NCBI RefSeq assembly: GCF_023272795.1
Contig: NZ_CP096829.1
Span: 5,146,001 to 5,210,000, forward strand
DNA: 64,000 bases
Reading direction: 5' to 3'
From: Flavobacterium humidisoli
GTDB taxonomy: Bacteria > Bacteroidota > Bacteroidia > Flavobacteriales > Flavobacteriaceae
The position numbers were made by a program, and so were the translations under genes. Shown here piece after piece: positions 6,667 to 15,999 of the stretch (position 1 is its first letter; every line of letters starts with the position of its first letter). The notes under the pieces were generated by a model. It was not told where the DNA came from, did no database searches, and was given only the letters and a program-made list of their open reading frames with translations.

Positions 6667-9600
6667 ATGAACAAGCAATTACATGCCTTTTTGTGGCTTT
6701 TTGTATTCTTAATTTCGATCGGAATTAAAGCACAAAACACGCAACCCTTAATTAATTCAACCTTAAATGGTACCGTTGTAGATCAGGTTACCAATCAGCC
6801 CATTCCAGGTGTAACTATTCAGATAAAAGGAACAACGCACAGTTCTGTAACCGATTTAGACGGAAAATTCTATTTTCAAACGGGACAAAAATTTCCTTAC
6901 ACTTTAATCGTAAGCTATTTAGGCTACGTTACAGCAGAACATATCGCAACCAAAGATTTCATTCAGATCTCACTAAAAGAAGATGTCAAAGAATTAAATG
7001 AAATCGTAATCATTGGATACGGAAGCACTTCCAAAAAAGATTATACTGGAGCTGCCGAAACCGTAGCTCAAATGTCATTAAAAGCAACTCAGAAAACATT
7101 GGAAAGTTCACTTCAAGGTTCTGTTGCCGGTGTTAACGTAACACAAACTTCTGGTCAGCCGGGTGCAGGAATGAGCATTCGTATCCGTGGCGGAAGTTCT
7201 ATTCAGGGCGGAAATGAGCCTTTGTATGTAATTGACGGATTTCCGTTATACAATTCAGAAGTCACTTCTGGCGTTTTGAGCGGTACACCGACCAACCCGC
7301 TTTCTACCATAAATCCGTCAGACATCGAGTCGATTACGGTTTTAAAAGACGCTTCTTCAACAGCTATTTACGGTTCTAGAGGAGCAAACGGAGTTGTCAT
7401 TATCACCACCAAAAAAGGCTCAAATAATGCTACCACTGTAAATTATGATTTTACAATTGGGCAACAGTCGGTTCGTAAAAAAGTTGATGTGCTAGACGCA
7501 CAAGGTTTTTCAAGATTGAGAAATGCCGCTTTATACGATTCTAACCCATCAGGCGGACCAAACCAATATCTGACTGATGCACAAATTGCTCAATTAGGAA
7601 AAGGAACCGACTGGCAAGACGCGGCTTTCCAGAAAGGATTGACACAAAATCACCAATTAAGTGTTTCTGGCGGAAACAATCAGACCAAATATGCGGTTTC
7701 TGGAAATTATTACAATCAGGAAGGTATTATAAAAAACACAGGTTTTGAACGTTTCAGCGGACGTGTAAATTTAAATTCAAAAATAAGCAGCAAAGCACGA
7801 TTCGGATTAAACTTAACTATCGCAGAAACCAAAGCAAAAGTGGCGCCAACTGGTTTGGTTACAGCTTTATTGAGCATGCCACCAACTGCAACGATTTATG
7901 AGCCAGACGGAAGTTATACTTTAAGAAATCCGTTTGAGAATATTTTTGCTAACCCAATTGCGACTTTAAACGAACGCAAAAACCAATCTATTACCGATCG
8001 TATTTTAGGAACTATTTACGGCGAATATGATATTTTGAAAAATCTGGTTTTGAAAGTTTCTTTTGGAACCGATATGATTTTCAACAAAGAAAAAAGCTAT
8101 CTGCCATCTAGCATTTATGAAGGTTCGATAACAAACGGAGAAGGAAAAATTGGAACTGCCGATTCCAGAAGCTGGTTAAACGAGAATACATTGACCTATA
8201 CAACAGTATTTGGCGAAAAACACCATCTGAATGCTTTGGCGGGTTATACGCAGCAAAGTTCAACCAGAGAATTTAATACTTCTGGATCACAGCAATATGT
8301 CAACGATATTACGTCTTACTACAGTTTACAAAGCGGAAATGTCGCTTTAATGCCAACTTCTGGTGAAAGCACTTGGGGATTGAATTCATTTTTATCAAGA
8401 GTAAATTATAATTATGATTCGAAATATTTCTTAACAGGAAGTATTAGAGCCGATGGTTCTTCTCGTTTCGGAAAAGATAATAAATGGGGTTATTTCCCTT
8501 CTGTAGCCGCAGCTTGGCAGATTAGTAACGAATCGTTTTTTAATCCTGTAAAAGACGTTATCAATAGTTTAAAAATCAGAACAAGCTGGGGCGCTACAGG
8601 AAATCAAGAAATTGGTGAATACCAGTCTTTATCGACTTTGACGAGTGTAAAATATCTTTTCGGAGATCAGATTTATACAGGTTTTACGCCTACGCGAATT
8701 GCAAACGACAATTTAGGATGGGAATTAACCAATCAGTTTGATGCTGGTGTTGATGTTGGTTTCTTCAATGATAAATTGAATTTAACGGTTGATGTCTATC
8801 GCAAAACCACCAAAGATTTATTGTTAGATGTTCAGCTTCCGTACACAACAGGGTTTACTTCTTCACTTCAAAACTTTGGGTCTGTAAGAAATCAGGGAAT
8901 TGAATTTGGTTTGAATGCTTCTCTTGGAAATACTGCATTTTCTTGGACATCGAACTTTAATATTGCCTTCAACCAAAACAAAATTATTGCTTTAGGAAAC
9001 GGTGCCGAATTTTATACTTTCGGAAACTACATTTTAAAAGTTGGCGAGTCTTTGGGAACTTTTTATGGTGCCGTTACAGACGGAATTTTACAGACAGATG
9101 AAGTTGCCACAAAAGGCGTTTACACAGGAAATGCAGCACCAAAAGCTGGAGATCGCTTGTACAAAGATATTAACGGAGACGGCGCATTTACAACTGCAGC
9201 CGACAGAACCAGTATTGGCGATGCACAACCTGATTTTGTTTTCGGATTCTCAAATAATTTCACTTATAGAGGTTTTGAATTGGCCATTTTAGTAAATGGT
9301 TCTGTTGGAAATAAAATCCTGAACGGAAACTTACAGGCTTTAGAATTATACAATGGACAGCAAAATGCTTCAACGTCAGCTTTAGATGCGTGGACACCAA
9401 CAAATCCGAGCAATACAACACCTCGAGCAAAATTAGATCCAGCTCCAGTTTTCTCTAATCGATTTGTAGAAGATGGATCTTTCGTGAGATTAAAAAACAT
9501 TGCTTTAAGTTACAATCTTCCTAAAAAAATATCAGAGAAATTAAGTTTGACCTCTGTAAAATTCAGAGTAATTGGAGAAAACTTATTAACGTGGACAAAA

Positions 9601-9714
9601 TACACTGGCTACGATCCAGAAGTAACAAACGGAACGACAATTTCTCCAGGAACAGATACTGGAATTTATCCTGCTTCTAAAACAATCTCAGGAGGTTTAA
9701 TCGTAACATTCTAA
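6667..9714 (+). CDS. SusC/RagA-family TonB-dependent outer membrane transporter
   Basis: A 1015-aa TonB-dependent transporter that moves an oligomer or small ester across the outer membrane together with its SusD partner. Residues 1-22 are a signal peptide (ending IKAQ). Residues about 33-110 form a carboxypeptidase-regulatory-like domain (NGTVVDQVTNQPIPG...). A plug domain follows from about residue 112, with the SusC landmarks IRIRGGSS, PLYVIDGFP and YGSRGANGVV. The 22-strand barrel then runs to a C-terminal aromatic (LIVTF). It is followed after 10 bp by susD. No glycoside hydrolase is encoded nearby, only sulfatases, so the cargo is likely a sulfate ester but not necessarily a polysaccharide. 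The long leader with a Cys-ending peptide suggests control by sulfur status. Confidence 0.95.
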   Translation: MNKQLHAFLWLFVFLISIGIKAQNTQPLINSTLNGTVVDQVTNQPIPGVTIQIKGTTHSSVTDLDGKFYFQTGQKFPYTLIVSYLGYVTAEHIATKDFIQISLKEDVKELNEIVIIGYGSTSKKDYTGAAETVAQMSLKATQKTLESSLQGSVAGVNVTQTSGQPGAGMSIRIRGGSSIQGGNEPLYVIDGFPLYNSEVTSGVLSGTPTNPLSTINPSDIESITVLKDASSTAIYGSRGANGVVIITTKKGSNNATTVNYDFTIGQQSVRKKVDVLDAQGFSRLRNAALYDSNPSGGPNQYLTDAQIAQLGKGTDWQDAAFQKGLTQNHQLSVSGGNNQTKYAVSGNYYNQEGIIKNTGFERFSGRVNLNSKISSKARFGLNLTIAETKAKVAPTGLVTALLSMPPTATIYEPDGSYTLRNPFENIFANPIATLNERKNQSITDRILGTIYGEYDILKNLVLKVSFGTDMIFNKEKSYLPSSIYEGSITNGEGKIGTADSRSWLNENTLTYTTVFGEKHHLNALAGYTQQSSTREFNTSGSQQYVNDITSYYSLQSGNVALMPTSGESTWGLNSFLSRVNYNYDSKYFLTGSIRADGSSRFGKDNKWGYFPSVAAAWQISNESFFNPVKDVINSLKIRTSWGATGNQEIGEYQSLSTLTSVKYLFGDQIYTGFTPTRIANDNLGWELTNQFDAGVDVGFFNDKLNLTVDVYRKTTKDLLLDVQLPYTTGFTSSLQNFGSVRNQGIEFGLNASLGNTAFSWTSNFNIAFNQNKIIALGNGAEFYTFGNYILKVGESLGTFYGAVTDGILQTDEVATKGVYTGNAAPKAGDRLYKDINGDGAFTTAADRTSIGDAQPDFVFGFSNNFTYRGFELAILVNGSVGNKILNGNLQALELYNGQQNASTSALDAWTPTNPSNTTPRAKLDPAPVFSNRFVEDGSFVRLKNIALSYNLPKKISEKLSLTSVKFRVIGENLLTWTKYTGYDPEVTNGTTISPGTDTGIYPASKTISGGLIVTF

Positions 9715-9724
9715 AAGACTTATC

Positions 9725-11173
9725 ATGAAAAAAAATATAATATTCAGTCTAGCGGTACTCTTTTTAGTGAGTGCTTGTAATACTTTAGACGAAGATCCGA
9801 AAGCATTTATTTCGTCTACCAATTTTTATAAAACAACCGAAGATGCCGATGCTGCAGTCATTGCGATTCATAATGCTATAAACAGTTCAACACATACGTT
9901 GTACAATCGTTTAATTCAAATTGCTACCGAAATGGCAACAGACGATTACGAAGCAGGACCGAGAGCCAGAAATGCGCATGTTAGAGCTTTGTCCAATTTA
10001 ACGCACGATGCATCAAATGACCGTATGATCGAATTGTGGAGACAAAGTTATGACGGAATCAATAGAGCGAATGTGGCTATTGATAATATTGCTAAAAATC
10101 CAAATCTTAATTCACAGAAAGACAAAGATTTAATTAACGAAGCAAAGTTCTTAAGAGCCTTATTATACTTTAACTTAGTACGATGGTTTGGAGATGTTCC
10201 ATTGGTTTTACACGAAACAACAGTTTTAACGCCAGAAGCAATCAATGTTAGCAATACGCCTGAAGCTGATGTTTATACTCAAATTGAAAATGATCTAATT
10301 GATGCCGAAGCACTTCCAGTTGTGCAGCAAAATAAAGGTCGTGTAACCAGTGGAGCAGCAAAAAGCATTTTAGCGAAAGTATATCTAACCGAAAAAAAAT
10401 GGCAGAAAGCAGCCGAAAAAAGCAAAGAAATCATTGACAGTAAAGTTTATGATCTATTCGAAAATTATGCTGATGTCTTTAATGTGGCAACCAAAAACGG
10501 AAAAGAACATATTTTCTCGGCTCAGTTTAAAGGATTAACCAACTGGAACGGAAATATGCTGGCTTCTACAGCAGCACCAACTTCTGTTCCTGGAATTGCA
10601 GGAGATCAGGCAGATGCATTACATAAAGAAGGCGGTCTTTTTGAAGCTTTTGCAGAAAATGACAAAAGAAAGTACATCACTTTTGCGGTAGAATTTGTGA
10701 GTCCGACCGACGGAAAAACATATAAAGTAACACCTCATTTTAATAAATATTTTGATCCTGCAACGCCAACTTCGCCTGGACAGTCTTCTAAAAACACGCC
10801 AATTATAAGATTTGCAGAAGTATTACTGATTTATGCAGAAGCTTTAAACGAACAAAACAGCGGTCCAACTCCAGAAGCTTATGCAGCAGTTGACCGAGTA
10901 AGAACCAGAGCAGGCATTGAATTATTGGCTACAACATCACCAGCATTAAGTCAAGATGCTTTTAGAGAAGCGGTTTTTGAAGAAAGAAGAAAAGAATTGG
11001 TTTACGAATATCAGCGCTGGTTTGATCTGGCAAGAAGAGGCCCAGATTACTTTGTAGCAAAATTAAAAGCGGCAGGCAAAACCAATGCGCAACCCAAACA
11101 CGTTCACTTTCCTATTCCGCAAAGAGAATTGGATTTGAATCCGAATTTGAAGCAAGTTCCGGCTTGGAGATAA
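9725..11173 (+). CDS. SusD/RagB-family outer membrane lipoprotein
   Basis: A 482-aa substrate-binding lipoprotein that forms a lid on the SusC channel. The signal peptide ends in VSAC, so lipidation at Cys18 is expected. The N-terminal half contains the tetratricopeptide-like scaffold (AEAKFLRALLYFNLVRWFGDVPLV is a recognisable family stretch, split here by position near residues 138-161). The C-terminal part has EERRKEL and the family end motif with HVHFPIPQRELDLNPNL. It lies 10 bp behind susC and clearly belongs to the same transcript. A 116-bp inverted-repeat element separates it from the next sulfatase gene. The ligand is unknown. Confidence 0.95.
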   Translation: MKKNIIFSLAVLFLVSACNTLDEDPKAFISSTNFYKTTEDADAAVIAIHNAINSSTHTLYNRLIQIATEMATDDYEAGPRARNAHVRALSNLTHDASNDRMIELWRQSYDGINRANVAIDNIAKNPNLNSQKDKDLINEAKFLRALLYFNLVRWFGDVPLVLHETTVLTPEAINVSNTPEADVYTQIENDLIDAEALPVVQQNKGRVTSGAAKSILAKVYLTEKKWQKAAEKSKEIIDSKVYDLFENYADVFNVATKNGKEHIFSAQFKGLTNWNGNMLASTAAPTSVPGIAGDQADALHKEGGLFEAFAENDKRKYITFAVEFVSPTDGKTYKVTPHFNKYFDPATPTSPGQSSKNTPIIRFAEVLLIYAEALNEQNSGPTPEAYAAVDRVRTRAGIELLATTSPALSQDAFREAVFEERRKELVYEYQRWFDLARRGPDYFVAKLKAAGKTNAQPKHVHFPIPQRELDLNPNLKQVPAWR

Positions 11174-11180
11174 TTTTTTA

Positions 11181-11296
11181 AACACATAGAAACATACTTT
11201 TTAAATGCTGTTTAAATTTAATATAGCTATGTATTGAGAAATGTATTTCTCTTTTACATACTGCTTAAAGCAAAAAAATCTATGTTTCTATGTGTT
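11181..11296. repeat. Intergenic inverted-repeat element between susD and sulfatase
   Basis: Perfect 16-bp arms AACACATAGAAACATA (11181-11196) and the reverse complement (11281-11296) enclose 84 bp of AT-rich DNA. On RNA the arms would close a long stem-loop. There is no T-run right behind the 3' arm, so read-through into the sulfatase gene is possible. The shape resembles a small non-autonomous element or an RNA-stability hairpin; no coding sequence lies within. Confidence 0.7.
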
Positions 11297-11345
11297 AGAA
11301 AACTTTTAAAAATTAAAAATATACTAACAGTAAATTATAAATAAG

Positions 11346-12998
11346 ATGAATAAAAGAATAAACATTTTATTTTCTGTTTTATTGACAGGAATAATAGGTT
11401 CTCATGAAACCGAAGCCCAAACCGCGTCATCTAAACCCAATGTAATTTTGATTATGGTGGACGATATGGGATATTCAGATTTAGGAAATTATGGATCTGA
11501 AATTAAAACGCCAAATCTAGACCGTTTGGCTAAAGAAGGAACGCGACTTCGCGAATTTTACAACAACTCAATTTGCGCGCCAACAAGAGCTTCTCTATTA
11601 ACAGGACAATATCAGCACAAGGCTGGAGTTGGTTATTTTGATGTAAATCTAGGTTTACCAGCTTATCAGGGTTATCTCAACAAAGAATCTTTAACCTTAG
11701 GAGAAGTTTTCCGTTCTGGTGGTTACAGCACTTTAATGTCTGGAAAATGGCACGTAGGTTCTGAAGATCAAGCGCAATGGCCCAACCAAAGAGGTTTTGA
11801 TAAGTTTTACGGAATCTTAAAAGGAGCCGCGAATTATTTTGATACAAAACCGCTTCCATTCGGAAAAACGGCTTATCCTGTAAAAATGATTCGTAATAAT
11901 GAGGAATTACATCCAAAAGATGATTCGTACTATTTCACAGATGAAATCGGAAACAATGCCGTTACTTTCTTAGACGAACAAAACAAAGAAAACAAGCCTT
12001 TCTTTTTATACTTAGCATTTACAGCGCCTCACTGGCCACTGCAGGCAAAACCTGTTGATATTGCCAAATACAGAGGAAAATTTGACGAAGGCTGGGATGC
12101 TTTAAGAGAAAAAAGAATTCAAAAATTAAAAGAAAACGGCATTCTGCTTCCAGGTCAAACTATTGCTCCTCGTGACCCAGAAGTTCCAGAATGGGATAAA
12201 TTGACTTACGACGAAAAGCAATTTTGGAAAGCCAAAATGGAAGTTTATGCTGCAATGGTAGATAACATGGACCAAAACGTTGGAAAAGTTTTAGACAAAT
12301 TAAAAGCTTTGAAAAAAGACAAAAATACTCTGATTATTTTTATTGCTGATAATGGAGCTCAAGGTGGTTTTAATACTTACAATCCATTGAGAAGAGGTTT
12401 GGTTCGTAACGATGGACCAATTGGAACTTCTGGTTCTTTTGATTATCAGGAACAAAACTGGGCATATTTATCGAATACTCCGTTACAAGATTATAAAAAC
12501 AATATGCACGAAGGCGGATTCAGCTCTCCGTTTATTGCTTGGTATCCATCAAAAATTAAAGCGGGAAGAATCGATAAAGGAACTGGACATATTATTGACC
12601 TTGCTCCTACTTTCTACGAATTGGCTGGAATCGAATATCCTAAAAATTTAAATGGCGTAACTTCTAATCCACTTCCAGGAAAAAGCTTACTTCCAGTTTT
12701 ATTTGATAATGCTTCCGAAGTAAACCGCGGCGCGCCATTATTCTGGGAAAGAGCTGGGAATAGAGCGGTTAGAGAAGGAAAATGGAAATTGGTTTCCATT
12801 TATCCGTCTTATCAATGGGAACTTTACGATCTTGAAGCAGACCGTGGAGAAACAACCAATATTGCCGCACAAAATCCAGGAATTGTAAACGATCTTTCGG
12901 CAAAATATTTTGACTGGGCAGATAAAACTGGAGTTGTAGAATACAGCAAATTCAAACAAAAAGGAGAATTAATTCCGGGTGCTGCTGCTAAGAAATAA
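11346..12998 (+). CDS. Sulfatase, type I formylglycine-dependent (arylsulfatase A type)
   Basis: A complete 550-aa sulfatase with a signal peptide (residues 1-24, ending TEAQ). Metal-site motif MVDDMGYSDLG is near residue 40, the maturation motif CAPTR at residues 77-81, GKWHVG near 132, and APHWPLQ and IADNGAQGG follow. Much of its C-terminal part is the same kind as the truncated sulfatase at the window start (both carry a long insert before the NTPLQ/NAPFK segment and a GG-S/T-x-x-P-x-I loop), so the two are likely close relatives. It is the third gene of the SusC-SusD transcript and ends at a strong terminator. Conversion of Cys77 needs a maturase encoded elsewhere. Confidence 0.93.
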   Translation: MNKRINILFSVLLTGIIGSHETEAQTASSKPNVILIMVDDMGYSDLGNYGSEIKTPNLDRLAKEGTRLREFYNNSICAPTRASLLTGQYQHKAGVGYFDVNLGLPAYQGYLNKESLTLGEVFRSGGYSTLMSGKWHVGSEDQAQWPNQRGFDKFYGILKGAANYFDTKPLPFGKTAYPVKMIRNNEELHPKDDSYYFTDEIGNNAVTFLDEQNKENKPFFLYLAFTAPHWPLQAKPVDIAKYRGKFDEGWDALREKRIQKLKENGILLPGQTIAPRDPEVPEWDKLTYDEKQFWKAKMEVYAAMVDNMDQNVGKVLDKLKALKKDKNTLIIFIADNGAQGGFNTYNPLRRGLVRNDGPIGTSGSFDYQEQNWAYLSNTPLQDYKNNMHEGGFSSPFIAWYPSKIKAGRIDKGTGHIIDLAPTFYELAGIEYPKNLNGVTSNPLPGKSLLPVLFDNASEVNRGAPLFWERAGNRAVREGKWKLVSIYPSYQWELYDLEADRGETTNIAAQNPGIVNDLSAKYFDWADKTGVVEYSKFKQKGELIPGAAAKK

Positions 12999-13082
12999 TT
13001 ACTTTTTTTGATATTTTAGTAATTATGCAAAAAAGCGATTGTTATTAAGACAGTTGCTTTTTAAAACAAAAAAATGGTGTAC

Positions 13083-13116
13083 AAAAAAAGCAGCAATTTA
13101 TTTGCTGCTTTTTTAT
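13083..13116. terminator. Bidirectional terminator between sulfatase and rocD
   Basis: GCAGCAA (13090-13096) and TTGCTGC (13102-13108) form a hairpin with A-run before and T-run after, so it can end transcription from both the + strand sulfatase gene and the convergent rocD. Confidence 0.85.
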
Positions 13117-13133
13117 TTTATATTTCCATTCGA

Positions 13134-14384
13134 TTACCTAAAATCATTCAAAGATTTCTCAATAATCTCCAGACATTCATTAATTTGTTCTTCTGTCATT
13201 ACCAAAGGCGGAGCCAATCTAATTTTATTTCCGTGAGTTGGTTTTGCCAATAATCCGTTATCTCTAAATTTTAGGCAGATTTCCCAAGCCAAATCAGATT
13301 CTTCATCTGTATTGATTACGATGGCATTTAGAAGTCCTTTTCCTCGTACCAGCGTAATTAAATCATTTTTCTCAGCAATTTTATTTAATCCGTCTCTTAA
13401 AATAACTCCTAAACGTTCTGCATTTTCAGCCAATTTTTCGTCTTTAATAACTTCAAGAGCTGCAATCGCTACGGCCGCTGCAACAGGATTTCCTCCAAAA
13501 GTAGAACCGTGCTGTCCAGGTTTAATCACATTCATGATTTCGTCATTACATAAAACAGCCGAAACCGGATAAACGCCACCAGAAATTGCTTTTCCTAAAA
13601 TTAAAACATCAGGCTGCACATTTTCGTGATGAACGGCTAATAGTTTCCCTGTACGTGCAATTCCCGTTTGAACCTCATCGGCAATAAAAAGAACATTGTG
13701 TTTTTCGCAAAGCGCTTTCGCTTTCGCTAAATAACCTTCAGATGGAACATAAACTCCTGCTTCACCCTGAATAGGCTCAACCAAGAATCCAGCAATATTT
13801 TTAGATGAATTTAAAGCATTTTCAAGAGCTTCTAAATTATCATATTCAATTTTGATGAAACCATCTGTAAAAGGACCGAAGTTTTTACGCGCTGTTTCAT
13901 CATTTGAAAATGAAATGATAGTCGTTGTTCTTCCATGAAAATTATTCTCGCAGACAATAATCTGTGCCTGATTCTCAGGAATTCCTTTTACTTCATAAGC
14001 CCATTTTCTAGAAATTTTCAATGCGGTTTCAACTGCTTCAGCACCCGTATTCATTGGAAGAACTTTATCGAAACCAAAATATTTCGTTACGTATTCTTCG
14101 TAGTTTCCTAATTTATCATTGTAAAAAGCACGAGAAGTCAAAGTCAGTTTTTGCGCCTGCTCTACCATTGCATTTACAATTTTAGGATGGCAATGACCTT
14201 GATTTACCGCAGAATAAGCAGATAAAAAATCATAATATTTCTTTCCGTCGACATCCCATACATATACGCCTTCTCCACGCTCTAAAACTACAGGAAGCGG
14301 GTGGTAATTATGAGCACCATATTTGTTTTCTTTATCAATCAAAACTTCTGATTTTGATGAAAGTGTTTTTTCTGTACTTATCAT
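13134..14384 (-). CDS. rocD: Ornithine aminotransferase
   Basis: A 416-aa PLP-dependent class III aminotransferase that converts ornithine and 2-oxoglutarate to glutamate semialdehyde and glutamate in arginine and proline metabolism. Family landmarks are [18 protein letters not shown] at the N-terminus, [28 protein letters not shown] for phosphate binding, and [12 protein letters not shown]. The PLP lysine lies in [10 protein letters not shown]. Length and order match the eukaryote-type ornithine aminotransferases (about 400-420 aa). It is divergent from an Lrp/AsnC regulator (gap 14385-14608), which is a common arrangement for amino-acid-responsive control. It converges on the sulfatase operon, with a shared terminator between. 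Confidence 0.95.
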   Translation of the reverse strand: MISTEKTLSSKSEVLIDKENKYGAHNYHPLPVVLERGEGVYVWDVDGKKYYDFLSAYSAVNQGHCHPKIVNAMVEQAQKLTLTSRAFYNDKLGNYEEYVTKYFGFDKVLPMNTGAEAVETALKISRKWAYEVKGIPENQAQIIVCENNFHGRTTTIISFSNDETARKNFGPFTDGFIKIEYDNLEALENALNSSKNIAGFLVEPIQGEAGVYVPSEGYLAKAKALCEKHNVLFIADEVQTGIARTGKLLAVHHENVQPDVLILGKAISGGVYPVSAVLCNDEIMNVIKPGQHGSTFGGNPVAAAVAIAALEVIKDEKLAENAERLGVILRDGLNKIAEKNDLITLVRGKGLLNAIVINTDEESDLAWEICLKFRDNGLLAKPTHGNKIRLAPPLVMTEEQINECLEIIEKSLNDFR

Positions 14385-14608
14385 AATATGCTTTTTATTT
14401 CTACAAAAATATCAAAATTAAACGAATTAACACCCAAAAAACAATATTTTGACTTAAATACAACAAAATAAAAGTCAAAAACTCAATTTAAGCACTTTTA
14501 AAAAGACATATTTATTTTTTTTGGAAATGAGATTATGTGCTGTTTATTAAAAAAAAGAATTACTTTTATAAATAACAAAAGACCCAATTTTTAAACGATT
14601 TTTATTGA

Positions 14609-15061
14609 ATGGAATTATTAGACGAATTTGATATTAGCATTATTAAAGAATTAGAAAAAGACGGAAGAATGGCCTTTTCTTCTATCGCTACTAATCTTAA
14701 AATATCAAATACAATGGTGCATCAGCGTATTAACAGAATGATTGAACAAGGTGTGATTTCTGGAATAAAACCCATTATTCAAGAAAAGAAAATTGGTTAC
14801 GACTGGGCTTCTTTTACTGGACTTACATTAAACAAAGATTCTGATTCTGAAAGAATTATTGAGGCGCTTAAAGAAATCCCTGAGATTACCGAATGCTATT
14901 ATGTAACAGGCTCTTTTACTCTTTACATAAAAATTATAGCAACAAATCACGAACATATGCGCCGCATTCTTTACGAAAAAATCGACGGAATTCCAGGCAT
15001 TGACAAAACCGATTCTATTGTAGAATTGGGCTGCGCTTTTAAACGAAACATATCCTTATAA
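14609..15061 (+). CDS. Lrp/AsnC-family transcriptional regulator
   Basis: A 150-aa feast/famine regulator. Residues 1-60 form the winged helix-turn-helix (LDEFDISIIKELEKDGRMAF, then SNTMVHQRINRMIEQGVISG as recognition region), and residues about 65-145 the RAM ligand-binding domain with the VTGSFTLYIKI stretch. It is transcribed away from rocD with 224 bp between, so control of rocD in response to ornithine, arginine or a related amino acid is the obvious hypothesis. Short A-rich DNA precedes the start. A strong terminator follows at 15098-15128. Confidence 0.9.
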   Translation: MELLDEFDISIIKELEKDGRMAFSSIATNLKISNTMVHQRINRMIEQGVISGIKPIIQEKKIGYDWASFTGLTLNKDSDSERIIEALKEIPEITECYYVTGSFTLYIKIIATNHEHMRRILYEKIDGIPGIDKTDSIVELGCAFKRNISL

Positions 15062-15097
15062 AAAAAGAAAAACATTCTTTTAAAGTATTGGTTACAA

Positions 15098-15128
15098 ACC
15101 TCACAAGAATTTACTTGTGAGGTTTTTT
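15098..15128 (+). terminator. Intrinsic terminator of the Lrp gene
   Basis: CCTCACAAG (15098-15106) and CTTGTGAGG (15113-15121) form a perfect 9-bp stem with a 6-nt loop followed by seven Ts. Confidence 0.9.
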
Positions 15129-15171
15129 TGTAACATAATATTTCTGATATTTGTTAAAAATTGAAGAAATT

Positions 15172-15945
15172 ATGAAAAACTCCATAATCATTTTATTCAG
15201 TGCAATCTTATTCTCAAATCTTATGAATGCGCAATTAAAACCAGTAAAATACACAGAAGGAAGCCAGCAGCTTAATGGCTTATTTATAAAATCTGCAAAA
15301 AAAAGCAGTAACAACTCAGGAATCTTACTTTTACCGGCATGGCTTGGTATTGATAATGCTTCTAAAGGAATCGCAGAAGAACTATCTAAATTGGGCTATC
15401 ATGTTTTTATCGCTGATATCTATGGCGAAGGAAATTATCCTAAAAATACCGGAGAAGCTGGAAAACAGGCTGGTTTTTATAAAACAAATTTCGAAGCGTA
15501 TCAAAAACGTATTGATGCTGCTTTGAAAGAATTAGTAAAATCTGGCGCAAATGCCGATAATATTGTTGCTATTGGATATTGCTTTGGAGGAAGCGGTGTT
15601 CTTGAAGCGGCCCGCGGACATTTGAATGTAAAAGGTATTGCTTCCTTTCACGGTGGTTTAGGAAAAGATGCCAGCAGAAAAAACGAACCGATTTCTACGA
15701 AAGTTCTTATTTGTCATGGAGCCGATGATCCGTTTGTTTCAAAAGACGAAATTGCTGCTTTCCAGCAGGAAATGCGTGATGGCAAAGCAGATTGGGAGAT
15801 GATTTATTATGCAAATGCCGTTCATTCTTTTACTAATCCTGAAGCGGGAAATGATAATTCTAAAGGTGCTGCATATAATGCTGTGGCTGCAAAAAGATCT
15901 TTTGACCATTTACAGCTTTTCTTAAAAGAAGTCCTGAAAAAATAA
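15172..15945 (+). CDS. Exported dienelactone hydrolase family protein
   Basis: A 257-aa alpha/beta hydrolase of the dienelactone hydrolase family. I chose ATG 15172 because it opens a clear signal peptide (MKNSIIILFSAILFSNLMNAQ); an in-frame TTG seven codons earlier would spoil it. The expected Cys-Asp-His triad is visible as Cys137 in GYCFGG, Asp185 or 186 in GADDPFV and His218 in AVHSF. These enzymes cleave lactones or esters; the real substrate here is unknown. It stands alone between a terminator and a DUF3667 gene 54 bp downstream. Confidence 0.85.
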   Translation: MKNSIIILFSAILFSNLMNAQLKPVKYTEGSQQLNGLFIKSAKKSSNNSGILLLPAWLGIDNASKGIAEELSKLGYHVFIADIYGEGNYPKNTGEAGKQAGFYKTNFEAYQKRIDAALKELVKSGANADNIVAIGYCFGGSGVLEAARGHLNVKGIASFHGGLGKDASRKNEPISTKVLICHGADDPFVSKDEIAAFQQEMRDGKADWEMIYYANAVHSFTNPEAGNDNSKGAAYNAVAAKRSFDHLQLFLKEVLKK

Positions 15946-15999
15946 TTTCAAAAAACAAATACCTAAAAACTACCAGAACCAATCAATTAAAATAAACCA

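Noticed and set aside
9264-9500. Open frames opposite or inside the susC gene
   Set aside because: They are shadows of a strongly supported coding sequence and have no plausible start region or family.
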